Shown one piece after another: positions 1 through 9,125 of a stretch of DNA of 64,000 nt. The translations under genes and the position numbers were made by a program. How positions within the stretch are numbered: the stretch's first letter is position 1; each line of letters begins with the position of its first letter. Origin of the DNA: Trichomonas tenax (lineage: Eukaryota; Parabasalia; Trichomonadida; Trichomonadidae); contig JALKBU010000140.1 in assembly GCA_023091735.1 (NCBI GenBank), positions 1 to 64,000 on the forward strand, in the 5' to 3' direction. Under the pieces are notes generated by a model that made no database searches, was not told where the DNA came from, and worked only from the letters and a program-made list of their open reading frames with translations.

Positions 1-446
1 TAGACTGTGCCACTTACACCACTGGATAGACAACTATCAATATGTACATGAAAGTACTTTCAAATCGAAAAAATATTGATCAGATAAAATGTTATGAAGG
101 TCGCGGGACTACACCGCAGAAGGAAAATTTTTCCCCATATTATTTGCTATTCTATAGTAAATTGAGCCAATTATCAAGAAATTTTCTAATCCAAAAGATT
201 AAAATATTATTATTAATAAATTATCTTGATCATGATTGTTTTAATTCAAAAAAATTGATTTATTTCTTATAATTTTCATTTTTATAACATATCAAACGGG
301 TAGATATAATATAAATTGATACTTCAGATAATGAAACGGTCTAATAGTAGTGAATCATAACATTAGCATTAATATCAATGAAAGAAGAATTATAAATTTA
401 CCAACAATAATAAAAGTGTCGATATCTTTTGTCACTTTTTAATAAT
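1..446. other. AT-rich spacer before first gene
   Basis: No convincing gene is visible. Only short random frames occur, the longest about 76 codons with no recognisable sequence. The last bases carry the Inr-like element of the following gene. Confidence 0.6.
430..440 (+). promoter_or_regulatory. Inr-like core promoter (GTCACTTTTT)
   Basis: The TCACTT core matches the trichomonad initiator TCA(+1)Y(T/A). The inferred transcription start, the A at 434, lies 13 nt before the ATG at 447, in keeping with the very short 5' UTRs of trichomonads. This also argues against a start further upstream. Confidence 0.6.
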
Positions 447-1826
447 ATGAAAGCAAGCGATTTAAAAAAAGTGGATGATCTAATCAAAAGAGTTCAAAAA
501 GAAAGCATCACTACTGTTTCCGGTCCGATACAGGAACTGATGTCATACAGTAAAGACTGCGGTTCTTATATTTTACAAAACGGCCTTGATAAATTTTTAA
601 ATATATTATCGAAAAAAGGACTTCCGGGTGATGTACCACCGACAATAATTATGCTCCTCAGTCAGATTTTAAAAGATAAAGAAGATAATGCTTTCATAAT
701 GTTTAATCAAAAGAAGTTTTTACCGATAATCATGTCATTGCTCGGTACAGGAGATCATGAATTGATGCTTATGACTCAAAAACTGTTTATTATCGATCCA
801 ATGACAATGATTGAATTCATTCAAAAACAAATATTGATATTAACACCTTTAGTTGAGTGTGTTTGTCGCGGTGGAAACAAAGAGGCATCAAAATTACTCA
901 TTATGTTGGCCGGTGCACCAACATTATCACAACTCGTTTTACCAATAATTGTGCCAAACAAACATCGATTCCCAATTACAGATTTAATCAATCTAATCAT
1001 TTCCAACTCAGAGTTACGCACAATGACACCTTTTTCAGAGTTCGTTTCGATTGTTTTGCATCATCCATTTATTAATCATCTCGATTTTAAAGATGCACTC
1101 GGTTTTTATACTGATGGATGGATGAACATTATAATTCTTAAAGTTTTGAACCATTTTTCTCCATCAGAATCAGTTTCAGAAAAAGAATTAATGGAATTTA
1201 TTCAGTTTCTTGATTCACAAAGTGACCAAAACTTTACAGTAACGGAACCAGATATTACAAATTTCTGTAATGGACTGATTAATCCATCAATTAAAGTTCC
1301 AAAAGAAGAAATTCATAAATCAGCATTTCTTTTTACAAGAATCTATTCCATATCATTCTGCGATCCTGAGAAGGTGACTAAGGAAGCAAAATCGTTTATA
1401 TATTCGAATATCTTATTTGAAGACGAAATTCGCTCTTCAGCAGCCATTCAATGTGTAATATATTGGGTATTTCATTACAAGTACACTGTTCCGCAAGAAA
1501 TTGTATTCCAAATCGCTTCTTTATATTATTCAAGAATTAATTCTCAACAAAGACTTATATTAATTAAGTCGGCAATACGATCTCTAGCCAATATTATAGA
1601 CACAGCATCGACAATTCAATTGTTTGATGAAGAATTGAAATTTAATGAAAAAGATTTGATTGAGATTTTGAACTCTCCGCCAATATGGCTATTCCCACAC
1701 ATAAAGGTGATGCTTGGAGATATTCTCAATCAAGAAATATATGATCCAACACTTCAAATTGACGCTGTTGGAGAAATTTCGCGATTTCTCGATTTAGAAA
1801 CTGCAATTCAGCTCTCTAATCAATAA
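447..1826 (+). CDS. alpha-helical repeat (ARM/HEAT-like) protein, unknown function
   Basis: An uninterrupted frame of 459 codons. I take the ATG at 447 because the only in-frame extension upstream is a TTG lying inside an Inr-like GTCACTTTTT element. The protein is almost entirely helical, with leucine/isoleucine-rich segments of about 40 residues separated by short polar turns, as in ARM/HEAT solenoids. No transmembrane segment, signal peptide or catalytic motif is visible. Two other helical-repeat genes in the window (38.4-39.7 kb and 44.7-46.0 kb) have the same general character, so it may belong to a lineage-expanded family of scaffold proteins. A TAAA polyadenylation-like signal follows the stop closely. 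The repeat class is inferred from composition only; the function is unknown. Confidence 0.75.
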   Translation: MKASDLKKVDDLIKRVQKESITTVSGPIQELMSYSKDCGSYILQNGLDKFLNILSKKGLPGDVPPTIIMLLSQILKDKEDNAFIMFNQKKFLPIIMSLLGTGDHELMLMTQKLFIIDPMTMIEFIQKQILILTPLVECVCRGGNKEASKLLIMLAGAPTLSQLVLPIIVPNKHRFPITDLINLIISNSELRTMTPFSEFVSIVLHHPFINHLDFKDALGFYTDGWMNIIILKVLNHFSPSESVSEKELMEFIQFLDSQSDQNFTVTEPDITNFCNGLINPSIKVPKEEIHKSAFLFTRIYSISFCDPEKVTKEAKSFIYSNILFEDEIRSSAAIQCVIYWVFHYKYTVPQEIVFQIASLYYSRINSQQRLILIKSAIRSLANIIDTASTIQLFDEELKFNEKDLIEILNSPPIWLFPHIKVMLGDILNQEIYDPTLQIDAVGEISRFLDLETAIQLSNQ

Positions 1827-2568
1827 TTAAAATGTTTGTATGTATTGTTTGTTATCTAATGTTGTTTTGTATCAGAAACACAGACATTTACATTGCTATA
1901 TGTATTATACTAGGATGGCATTATAATGATGTCATTCGGCTTTTATATATAAATTCTAGATATCTATAGGCATCAAAAGTCATGCGAATGGTTGCCCTAT
2001 GGTTTGAATAGCTATTGGTGTCTTTATTTGATGATTTCCATCTTTTAATTGAACATCAATTCAAGCTTGATGCTTATTGCATTAATTTTGAACTTAATGT
2101 ATCAAACATCCCCTAGCATCTATTAAAATTCTAGGGAGACAGATAAGCTTTTTATAGCAGTAACTGCAGTTACTCAAGAGAATAATTTTGGCATAATCAA
2201 TCACAACAGAGTAATCACCAATCTTAATATAGTATCCATCAAGTTTAATGGTGAATCCATTAAGTTTAAGAAAGCCTCTATCAATCTTAGCATAGTTTTA
2301 AACATAAATCATGAAAATGTCATATAAAATTATTTTTGTCGTGTAAATGAATATGTCATGTAAAATAATTTTTGTTATGTAAAATGTAATTATGTCATGT
2401 AAAACAATTTTTGTCGTGTAAAACAATAACTTGACTCATTTCAAGAAATAAAATTGAACAAAAGCGCGAAAATTAGGATCCACGCCATGATCCAAAACCA
2501 AATATCGAAAAATCGAAAAAGAGGAACTTCATTTTTCGAATGACGGTTTGGAATTAAAAAAATCAAAA
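1827..2568. other. Intergenic region with promoter-motif array
   Basis: No gene is seen. The region is AT-rich with loosely repeated segments at about 2160-2300, followed by the six-copy TGTCRTGTAAA array at 2318-2424. A short upstream ATG frame of five codons (2540-2557) lies just before the RFC start. Confidence 0.6.
2318..2424 (+). promoter_or_regulatory. Six-copy array of TGTCATGTAAA-like motif
   Basis: Six near-copies of TGTCATGTAAA, with variants TGTCATATAAA, TGTCGTGTAAA and TGTTATGTAAA, are spaced about 16-20 bp apart upstream of the RFC gene. The same element recurs in front of several other genes in the window, in either orientation. A promoter role is inferred from position and recurrence. 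Confidence 0.5.
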
Positions 2569-3546
2569 ATGACTTCAGCGCGTGACAATCTTCCCTGGGT
2601 TGAGAAATACCGTCCACGCAACCTCGATGACGTCGTGCAGCAGGAGGAAGCCGTCAAGGCTTTGAAGACGACTCTCGAAACAGGAGATTTACCACACTTG
2701 ATTTTCCACGGTCCTCCTGGAACTGGAAAAACATCCCTGGCGTTGGCTTTGTGTCGCTCTCTGTTCGGAGACGACTACAGAACGCGCGTAAAGGAACTCA
2801 ATGCTTCTGATGAACGTGGTATCGACGCTGTTCGCAGCTGTGTCAAAGAATTTGCATCACTCGCTGTTCCAAACGGCAAAATACCATTCAAGATCATTAT
2901 TTTGGATGAAGCAGATTCAATGACTTCGGCTGCTCAAAATGCTTTGAGAAGAGTCATTGAAACATACTCAACAGTCACTCGCTTTATCATCATCTGCAAC
3001 TATGTATCTAAAATCATCGATCCAATCTTATCTCGTTGCGCAAAATTCCGCTTTAAACCACTTGATCGACCAGCAATCATTCAGAGATTACATAAAATCT
3101 TCGAGGAACAAGGACTCACTGTAGAAAGTGAGGAAACATACGAAACACTTGTTGATATTTCTGGTGGTGATCTTCGTAAAGCAATTACATTCGCTCAATC
3201 TGCAGCTAGCACATGCACTGAGACAAAGAAGATCTCATCTGAGGTTATTACAAGCATCAGCGGTGCTCCAAACCCAGCTGAAGTTGAAAATTACTTTAAC
3301 ACATGTCTCAATGCTGATTGGGACACAGTAGAGAATTGCACAATAGATTTAGTTTATGCAGGCTATGATATAAGTCAAGTATTTGAAATTCTTATTGATC
3401 TTGTTGTCAAATCTCCAATTATTCCTGAAGCTAAGAAGCCAAGCTTAATTCTTAAGATTTCTGCAGCTGATGGAGCTATTATCAATCGTGCTGATCCACA
3501 GCTCCAGCTTCTTGCTATTTCTGCATCAATTAAAGCTTCTAAATAA
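2569..3546 (+). CDS. RFC4: Replication factor C small subunit (RFC4-like)
   Basis: A clamp-loader ATPase subunit of 325 residues that helps load the PCNA ring at primer-template junctions in the nucleus. The order of motifs is typical: the RFC box (PWVEKYRP, residues 9-16), Walker A GPPGTGKT (48-55), the NASDERG motif (79-84), Walker B with DEAD (113-116), and the SRC arginine-finger motif (155-157) inside SRCAKFRFKP. The segment ICNYVSKIIDPILSRC fits RFC4/yeast Rfc2 better than RFC2, RFC3 or RFC5. I use the ATG at 2569; the upstream in-frame extension starts only with TTG. The C-terminal collar domain is present and the length is normal. The stop overlaps a TAAA signal. Upstream lies the repeated TGTCATGTAAA array rather than a clear Inr. 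Confidence 0.93.
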   Translation: MTSARDNLPWVEKYRPRNLDDVVQQEEAVKALKTTLETGDLPHLIFHGPPGTGKTSLALALCRSLFGDDYRTRVKELNASDERGIDAVRSCVKEFASLAVPNGKIPFKIIILDEADSMTSAAQNALRRVIETYSTVTRFIIICNYVSKIIDPILSRCAKFRFKPLDRPAIIQRLHKIFEEQGLTVESEETYETLVDISGGDLRKAITFAQSAASTCTETKKISSEVITSISGAPNPAEVENYFNTCLNADWDTVENCTIDLVYAGYDISQVFEILIDLVVKSPIIPEAKKPSLILKISAADGAIINRADPQLQLLAISASIKASK

Positions 3547-3688
3547 ACTTATTTATAAATAATATTATCACCTTAATCTTTCACCATCAAAATGATAAAG
3601 AAATCTCAAAATATAGGGTGTCCGGAGGTGCGTGCGTATCTCGAGGCCAGAGTGTGCTAGAAAGATTCTGATTGCATAAGATTATAGT

Positions 3689-4432
3689 TTAGTCATAGTA
3701 CATACCTCCATTCTTAACCACCCAGTCTAATCTTGTAAGCCACTCATTAAAAACGTTTTGCAAAATTTTTTGAGGAATTGCCTTGCAAATTTTCTCCACT
3801 TTTTCCAAAACCTCTTCGCCAGACTCACATGATACTCCTTTTAACCTAAGTTTGATATCACCGAATAGGTAGAAGTCTGAGGGTGCTATATCTGGTGAAT
3901 AAGCTGGGTGAGGAAGGATATTGATGCCGTTGCGCTCGCAAAAATCTTTGACACATTTTGCAGTATGGGGTCTGGCATTGTCCATATGGAGATGGATGAT
4001 TGTTTGACGTCTCCTGCTCTCCGACTTGTACATATGAACGATTCGTTGTAATATATTGTTAATAAAGTATGTGCTGCAGAACTTGACACCCTTTGGAAGA
4101 AGATCTATGAAGAGGATCTTATTCCGTGTCCATACAATTGTCAACATGCACTTTTTTGACGAAATCATCTTCTTTGGCCTTGTTGGCGGTTTTTCATTCT
4201 CCTGTACCCAGATACTATCATAACTGTACTCGAAATAAAACCAGGACTCATCAAGGGTTATAGTTATGTGTCGCTTGCGTTTCAGGTTTGCACTCAGCTC
4301 ATTGTGAAGTTCAGCTGCAAGTTCAACTGGAACAAAGATGAGATTTGTATCTCGGTAACCAAAATGAAAACTATGATTTTCTTTGATGAAATCAAAGATA
4401 CAAAAGGACTTAAAGAAGAATATGATGTTAAA
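3689..4432 (-). mobile_element. Truncated mariner-family transposase remnant (DD34D)
   Basis: The minus-strand frame stays open for 247 residues and ends in a normal stop at 3689. It carries the three catalytic blocks of a mariner DDE transposase: TLDESWFYF (first Asp, near 4250), HMDNARPHTA (second Asp) and YSPDIAPSDFYLFG (third Asp), with 34 residues between the second and third acidic residues. The N-terminal helix-turn-helix domain is missing: a stop lies at 4433-4435 and the next upstream sequence shows no recognisable HTH. The only ATG (4168) is internal, so this is a dead 5'-truncated copy. The GGGTGTCCGG near 3615 could be the surviving terminal repeat on the 3' side; no partner was found near 4430-4560. 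Active copies elsewhere in the genome would be expected. Confidence 0.85.
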
Positions 4433-4634
4433 TCAACCAAAATTTTATCCGACCGAACAAAAAGTGAGATTGAATAGTTTACAGTTGCGTCAAGTTTCTG
4501 AAATGTGACAGGTCTCGAAAACATCTTTCGAAATTTGAGAAGTTTACAAGGAGGGTAAATAAAAGTGTCATTATTTATAATGTTTTATTGATAAAACTTT
4601 AAGTGTTGATCGACTGAATACAATATTACAGACA

Positions 4635-5145
4635 ATGGAATCCGGTGGTTTCGTAATTGGAAATGGAATCAGGCCTTGCTATTCATCATTTGATCGAAAT
4701 ATTACACAGGGCATTTATATTCCTTCTAAATGCGTTATAAATGGTATAACATACCCTGTGATTGCCACAAACAGTTATGCATTTTATCGATTTTCGATGA
4801 AAAGATTATATTTCCCAAAAAAAATCCAAACAGTTTATGAAGCTCTTGCTGAATCATCACTGGTTGAAATAATTGATCTCTTGTTGACAGAAATCACCAA
4901 AGTTCTAATGAGTTTAGCCTGTAATTGTATTTTTTTGAAAAAAAATATATTTTCCTTATACATTAAATTTAATAGAAAGCATTGCTTTTTCCTACGTTGA
5001 TAATTTTGTCATTTACTGGAGTGACAACATCCGCGTTGTGTCTGATGAATCCTTCGAAAGAGACAAAAACATAACATTGAGATATTGCGGCACCAACAAA
5101 TCTCGTTGTGAATTTATCAAGAATTTTTGTCACTCGGCAATATAA
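4635..5145 (+). pseudogene. BspA-like (TpLRR) surface-protein gene fragment, frameshifted
   Basis: The first frame (4635-5000) and a second frame (open from about 4939 to 5145) encode successive TpLRR repeats of the BspA family, recognisable by phrases such as SYAFYRFSMKRLYFPKKI and IYFPYTLNLIESIAFSYV. The two frames join cleanly across the run of A residues at about 4938-4945, so one base gained or lost there explains the break. Joined, the product would be only about 170 residues, short for the family, with no transmembrane anchor. BspA-like proteins are large surface families in trichomonads, associated with adhesion. A homopolymer miscount in the assembly would give the same picture, so the break may not be real. 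It lies directly beside the mariner remnant. Confidence 0.65.
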
Positions 5146-5323
5146 AGGTAATTATCGTTTGAATCCGAAGTTTATCGTGATATAGAATTTCTGTTTTAAC
5201 TTTAGAGTGTGCCATACAATATATTTTGATAGATGCTTCTCATTCAGCAAATATAATATTATGTTAATTATAATTCTTCACATGGACGACTAAATACACT
5301 TTTTTCTTTATTACAAACAAATA

Positions 5324-6841
5324 TTAATGAACAATCAAACTGACTTCGGAATGAATTTCTTTGATCTTCTGCTTCATTTCTTTGATTTTATGCTTCATTT
5401 GTGAAATTGTTTCATCTTTAACTTGAATCAAATCATTCGCGCGCGTTGTGATTTTTTCTTTCGTTGTTTCATGCTGAGAGACTAAATTGGAGATCATCTT
5501 TGAATGAATTCGCTTCTCTTTATCAATATCATGCGAGAATCTTTCGAGTTCATTTTGCAGACAAACAACTTCTGGATTTTCTTCTTCCTCTTCTTCAAAT
5601 GAATATTTTGATAATTTTGATTCCAACTCCCTTAATTTATCCATATAATACAGTTTTTCGCCTCTCATCTGACTGAGATTGTCTTCGTTTGTGCTTCTCT
5701 CAACATTTCCAACATCATATTTGTTTTTGTATTCTTCGTATTCCTTCGTCAAAGAAATCATTTGTTCATCTAAGTCCGAGATTTCATTATCCAAGTTAAA
5801 GATTTGGAGCTCATTTTCCTCGTTTGCTGATTGCATTTCACTCTTTTCCATGTCTTGGAGCTCTTTCATCATCTTTTCTCTGCGTTCTTGAACTGCGTTT
5901 ACTTCTTCTTGAAGCTTTTGCTCGAATTCAGATTTCAATCTTTGTTCTGCTGACCTCCTGAGTGTGTCCTCCTCTTCCTGTGACAGCTTTGGTATAGATA
6001 CAGGCTCTGGAATGGTGTTTTTCGCAGCTTTAACGTTGTCTTTTGCTATTTTCCTTCGTTTGGAGAAATTCGATTTTTCATTTTGCAATTTGTTTTTCGT
6101 TTCTGCGAAAACAAGCGATAATTTGCTGTCTCTGTCTTTCTCTATGTCTGAGATATCCTTTAATAGCTTGTCTCGCTTTGATTCGTATTCTGTATTCTTT
6201 TTTGCTTGAGTTTTCTCAAAATTCTGTCTAGCAGCGATTTCTTCCTGTGAAATGAATACTCTGGGCTTAAATTTCTTGAGTTCTTCGTATGCTGCTTCTC
6301 TTATCGCTTTAATTTCATTTTCGTGTTGGATTTCGAGAGATTCGATGTTTTCGTTGTGTTCTTCTTGTAATTTGACGAAGAATGGATAAAATTCTTTGCT
6401 GCATTGACTTCTGATTTCCTTTTCTCGCTCTTTGAGCAGTTTTTCGGTATTTTTCGAGAAATCGAAATTCAATTTAACAGGCTTTACATCGATAGGAGCA
6501 TTAACAATTTCATTTATTTGATTCGTTACAAACGAAATTTTTGATGTAAGAGCTTCATTTTCCGCTAATTGCATCGCAACACGTGATTGCAAATCTTCAA
6601 TCATTGATTTGTAGCTATTTTTCATTTCTTCGCGCTTTCTCTGTACCTTTGCGTCGAATCCAAGCTTTTTAGACTCAACATTATTGTGAATATTTGCAAT
6701 TTCAGTCATTAATTTTTGTATATTTGCGTCTTTTTCGCGTATTCGTTGATGCAGCAGTGAAATACCGCTTTTGGCTTTCTCTGAAACATCTATTTGTTTG
6801 TTTTCTTGTTTCGGAGACCCTTTCTTTGGAATCTTTTTCAT
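5324..6841 (-). CDS. Long coiled-coil protein, unknown function
   Basis: A complete frame of 505 codons with an ATG start. After a basic N-terminus (MKKIPKKGSPKQENK) nearly the whole protein is heptad-patterned and rich in Glu, Lys, Gln and Arg, with a short break around residues 105-130 and a strongly acidic patch (FEEEEEEN) near residue 420. No motor, ATPase or membrane segment is visible. Such proteins in flagellates are often cytoskeletal or axonemal, but nothing in the sequence fixes this. The gene is transcribed towards the BspA fragment, and no clear Inr precedes its ATG. Confidence 0.75.
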   Translation of the reverse strand: MKKIPKKGSPKQENKQIDVSEKAKSGISLLHQRIREKDANIQKLMTEIANIHNNVESKKLGFDAKVQRKREEMKNSYKSMIEDLQSRVAMQLAENEALTSKISFVTNQINEIVNAPIDVKPVKLNFDFSKNTEKLLKEREKEIRSQCSKEFYPFFVKLQEEHNENIESLEIQHENEIKAIREAAYEELKKFKPRVFISQEEIAARQNFEKTQAKKNTEYESKRDKLLKDISDIEKDRDSKLSLVFAETKNKLQNEKSNFSKRRKIAKDNVKAAKNTIPEPVSIPKLSQEEEDTLRRSAEQRLKSEFEQKLQEEVNAVQERREKMMKELQDMEKSEMQSANEENELQIFNLDNEISDLDEQMISLTKEYEEYKNKYDVGNVERSTNEDNLSQMRGEKLYYMDKLRELESKLSKYSFEEEEEENPEVVCLQNELERFSHDIDKEKRIHSKMISNLVSQHETTKEKITTRANDLIQVKDETISQMKHKIKEMKQKIKEIHSEVSLIVH

Positions 6842-7178
6842 AATTTTTAAACGTGCATTTTTTGATTTTCTATTTTAAAAAAATTGTAATAAAAATCGAT
6901 TTTCTCATTCAAATAATAGATATTTCCTATTTTGAAATGATTAAATACATTTTAAAAAATTATATTCTATCATATTTATTCATAAAAACCATATATTAAT
7001 TAAAATTTGAACATTTTTCATCTTCAAATTTGTATTTTCTTTCTTCAAATGCTTTTCTTCAATGTAATTTAATAAGTGGCTGTTTAGTTTTATGATGATT
7101 TGAAAAGTATTGAAAAATATGAAACTAAATTTCGAACTTTTTTGAGCTCTTTATTTCTCAGAAATAGAATTTATTGAT
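6842..7178. other. AT-rich spacer
   Basis: About 340 bp of very AT-rich sequence between two minus-strand genes. Nothing is recognisable beyond TAAA-type 3' signals after the cysteinyl-tRNA synthetase stop. Confidence 0.6.
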
Positions 7179-9125
7179 TTATTGCTTTGGGGCAGCATGG
7201 TAAGCATTGTAAGCCGTGAGAATTCTCTGGTACTCCTGCTTGAGCTTCTTGTACTGATTCTTAGAGAGCGGCTCTCCCTTGGCATCCTTTGTTGGGATGT
7301 TCTGCTCGTCCCACTCAGAGTAGAAATCTGTGAGAGATCTGTAGTACTCATCTGGATGCATTGGAACGCCGTCCTTGATTGGCTTTGGCATCTGTGGTCC
7401 CTTCTTCTTGGACTCTGCTGGTTGCTGTGGCTTGTTCTTGAACTGCTGTGTTGTCTGCTTCGTCTTCTTAGCTTCCATGAACTGCTTTGGATCGCCAAGC
7501 TTGAAGTCGACGTTGCCTTCAGCGTTGTCCTCGAGCTTGATACCGATGGAGAGGAGGGAGTCATCTCTCATTGTATCAAGCTGTGACATGTTTGTCTTGA
7601 CCCCGGCCTCGAGCTGCTTCAACAACTCGGCTGTCTCGCCGCTGTCCTTCTTGAGGTCGATGTTGAGGGCCTTTGCGAGCTCTCTGACCTGCTTGAGCAT
7701 GTTGAGGTTGTTCTTTCTGACGTTCTGTCTGTACTGGCACATTGCCTGTGGGAATCCGGCCTTGGCGAAGTCTGTAGATGACTGCGAAAGGAGGACTGTC
7801 TCTGGAGCGAAGCCCAAAACAGTCATGATGTTGTGGACGAGTCTAGCAGCAGAGATGACTAAAGAGTCGATGACTAAGTCCTTCTTCTTGTAGTATTCAT
7901 CAATGAGCTCGATGAGAGCGTCGATGGCTGTTGGTATATCGAAGTTATCGGCGAAAGCATCGTGGACTTTCTGAGAAGCCTCAGAGATCTTGACTGCAAA
8001 CTCGTGGTCGTGTGGCTTGAATCCGTGCTTGAGCTCGCTGAAAGACTTGTGGACGAGGGCCTCGACTGTCTGCAGGAAGTTCATGATTCTTGTGAGCTTG
8101 ACGCGCGCGTGCTCGATAAGATCATCGCCGAGCTGCATAACGTTCTGCCACTGGACGAGGCAGAAGATCATACGGATGAGGTTAACATCGTACTTCTTGA
8201 GGCCATCAGCGATTGACCAGAAGTTGCCCATAGACTTGGACATCTTCTCACCATCAGCGGCACGAAGCTGGCCTGTGTGGAGCCATGTGCGGACCCATGG
8301 AACGGCGCCCCAGCGTGTCTGCGACTGAGCGATCTCGTTTGTGTGGTGTGGGAAGCGAAGATCGATACCACCGCAGTGGACATCGAACTGCTTTCCGTAG
8401 AAGAGTCCAGACATTGTGGAGCACTCAATGTGCCATCCTGGACGTCCCTTGCCCCACTTTGTCTCCCAATACTGACCAGCGGCCTCCTCGAATGGTTTGG
8501 CCTTCTTCCACAAAGCGAAGTCGTTGCGGTTGCGCTTCTTCTCGCCAGACTCGGCTGGGTTCTCGTTTTCAGCTGTGGCTGTGTACGAGCTGCGCTCGAG
8601 TTCAGCGTAAATGAATCTTCCATCGTGTTCGTACTTTTCTACGTCGAAGTAGACGGAGCCCTCTGACTCGTAGGCGAAGCCCTGCTGGACGAGGTTATCG
8701 ACGAAATCTATGATCTCTGGCATAACTTCAGAGACGCGAAGAATCGAATCTGGGCGACGGACGTTCAATGTATCGAGTTCAGCGAAGAAAGCCTTCTCAC
8801 GGTCAGCTGAGTAACCGAGTGCTGATCCGTATTTAGCCTTATCAGCGTCATTCATTTTGTTGAAGCAATCAATAATTTTATCGTCGATGTCTGTGACGTT
8901 CATGGACCACTGGACAGGAAAGTTGAAGTAGTCCGTCAAGATGCGCCTAACCATGTCGAGAGAAATGTATGTTCTAGCATGGCCAAGATGCGATGTCGAG
9001 TAAACAGTCGGGCCGCAGGTGTAGCAGCGAAGTGGGAGACCCTCCGGCCTCAGGAGTGGCTGCTTGGACATTCCGAGAGTGTTGAACACCTTGATTCCGG
9101 TATCGACGAGTTTCGGTGATTCCAT
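7179..9125 (-). CDS. CARS: Cysteinyl-tRNA synthetase
   Basis: A class I aminoacyl-tRNA synthetase of 648 residues that attaches cysteine to tRNA-Cys. CYTCGPTVY (34-42) and the HIGH-type signature HLGHART (46-52) are followed by KMSKS (294-298). Cys37, the Cys in HIECSTMSG (about 235) and the HHTNE histidines (260-261) fit the catalytic zinc ligands. The C-terminal third is the helical anticodon-binding part plus a lysine/glutamine-rich linker (about 530-570) and a short eukaryote-type tail. Third codon positions are much richer in G and C than in neighbouring genes, as in strongly expressed trichomonad genes, which also explains the many long antisense frames. The stop is followed by overlapping TAAA signals. 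No targeting peptide is evident, so it is presumably cytosolic. Confidence 0.96.
   Translation of the reverse strand: MESPKLVDTGIKVFNTLGMSKQPLLRPEGLPLRCYTCGPTVYSTSHLGHARTYISLDMVRRILTDYFNFPVQWSMNVTDIDDKIIDCFNKMNDADKAKYGSALGYSADREKAFFAELDTLNVRRPDSILRVSEVMPEIIDFVDNLVQQGFAYESEGSVYFDVEKYEHDGRFIYAELERSSYTATAENENPAESGEKKRNRNDFALWKKAKPFEEAAGQYWETKWGKGRPGWHIECSTMSGLFYGKQFDVHCGGIDLRFPHHTNEIAQSQTRWGAVPWVRTWLHTGQLRAADGEKMSKSMGNFWSIADGLKKYDVNLIRMIFCLVQWQNVMQLGDDLIEHARVKLTRIMNFLQTVEALVHKSFSELKHGFKPHDHEFAVKISEASQKVHDAFADNFDIPTAIDALIELIDEYYKKKDLVIDSLVISAARLVHNIMTVLGFAPETVLLSQSSTDFAKAGFPQAMCQYRQNVRKNNLNMLKQVRELAKALNIDLKKDSGETAELLKQLEAGVKTNMSQLDTMRDDSLLSIGIKLEDNAEGNVDFKLGDPKQFMEAKKTKQTTQQFKNKPQQPAESKKKGPQMPKPIKDGVPMHPDEYYRSLTDFYSEWDEQNIPTKDAKGEPLSKNQYKKLKQEYQRILTAYNAYHAAPKQ

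Noticed and set aside
42..272. 76-codon frame near window start
   Set aside because: Random AT-rich composition, no promoter element, no recognisable motif.
4268..4524. Frames overlapping the mariner remnant
   Set aside because: They are shadows of the transposase frame; its catalytic motifs are on the minus strand.
7182..8666. Long plus-strand frames opposite CysRS
   Set aside because: Antisense shadows caused by GC-ending codons of the real gene.
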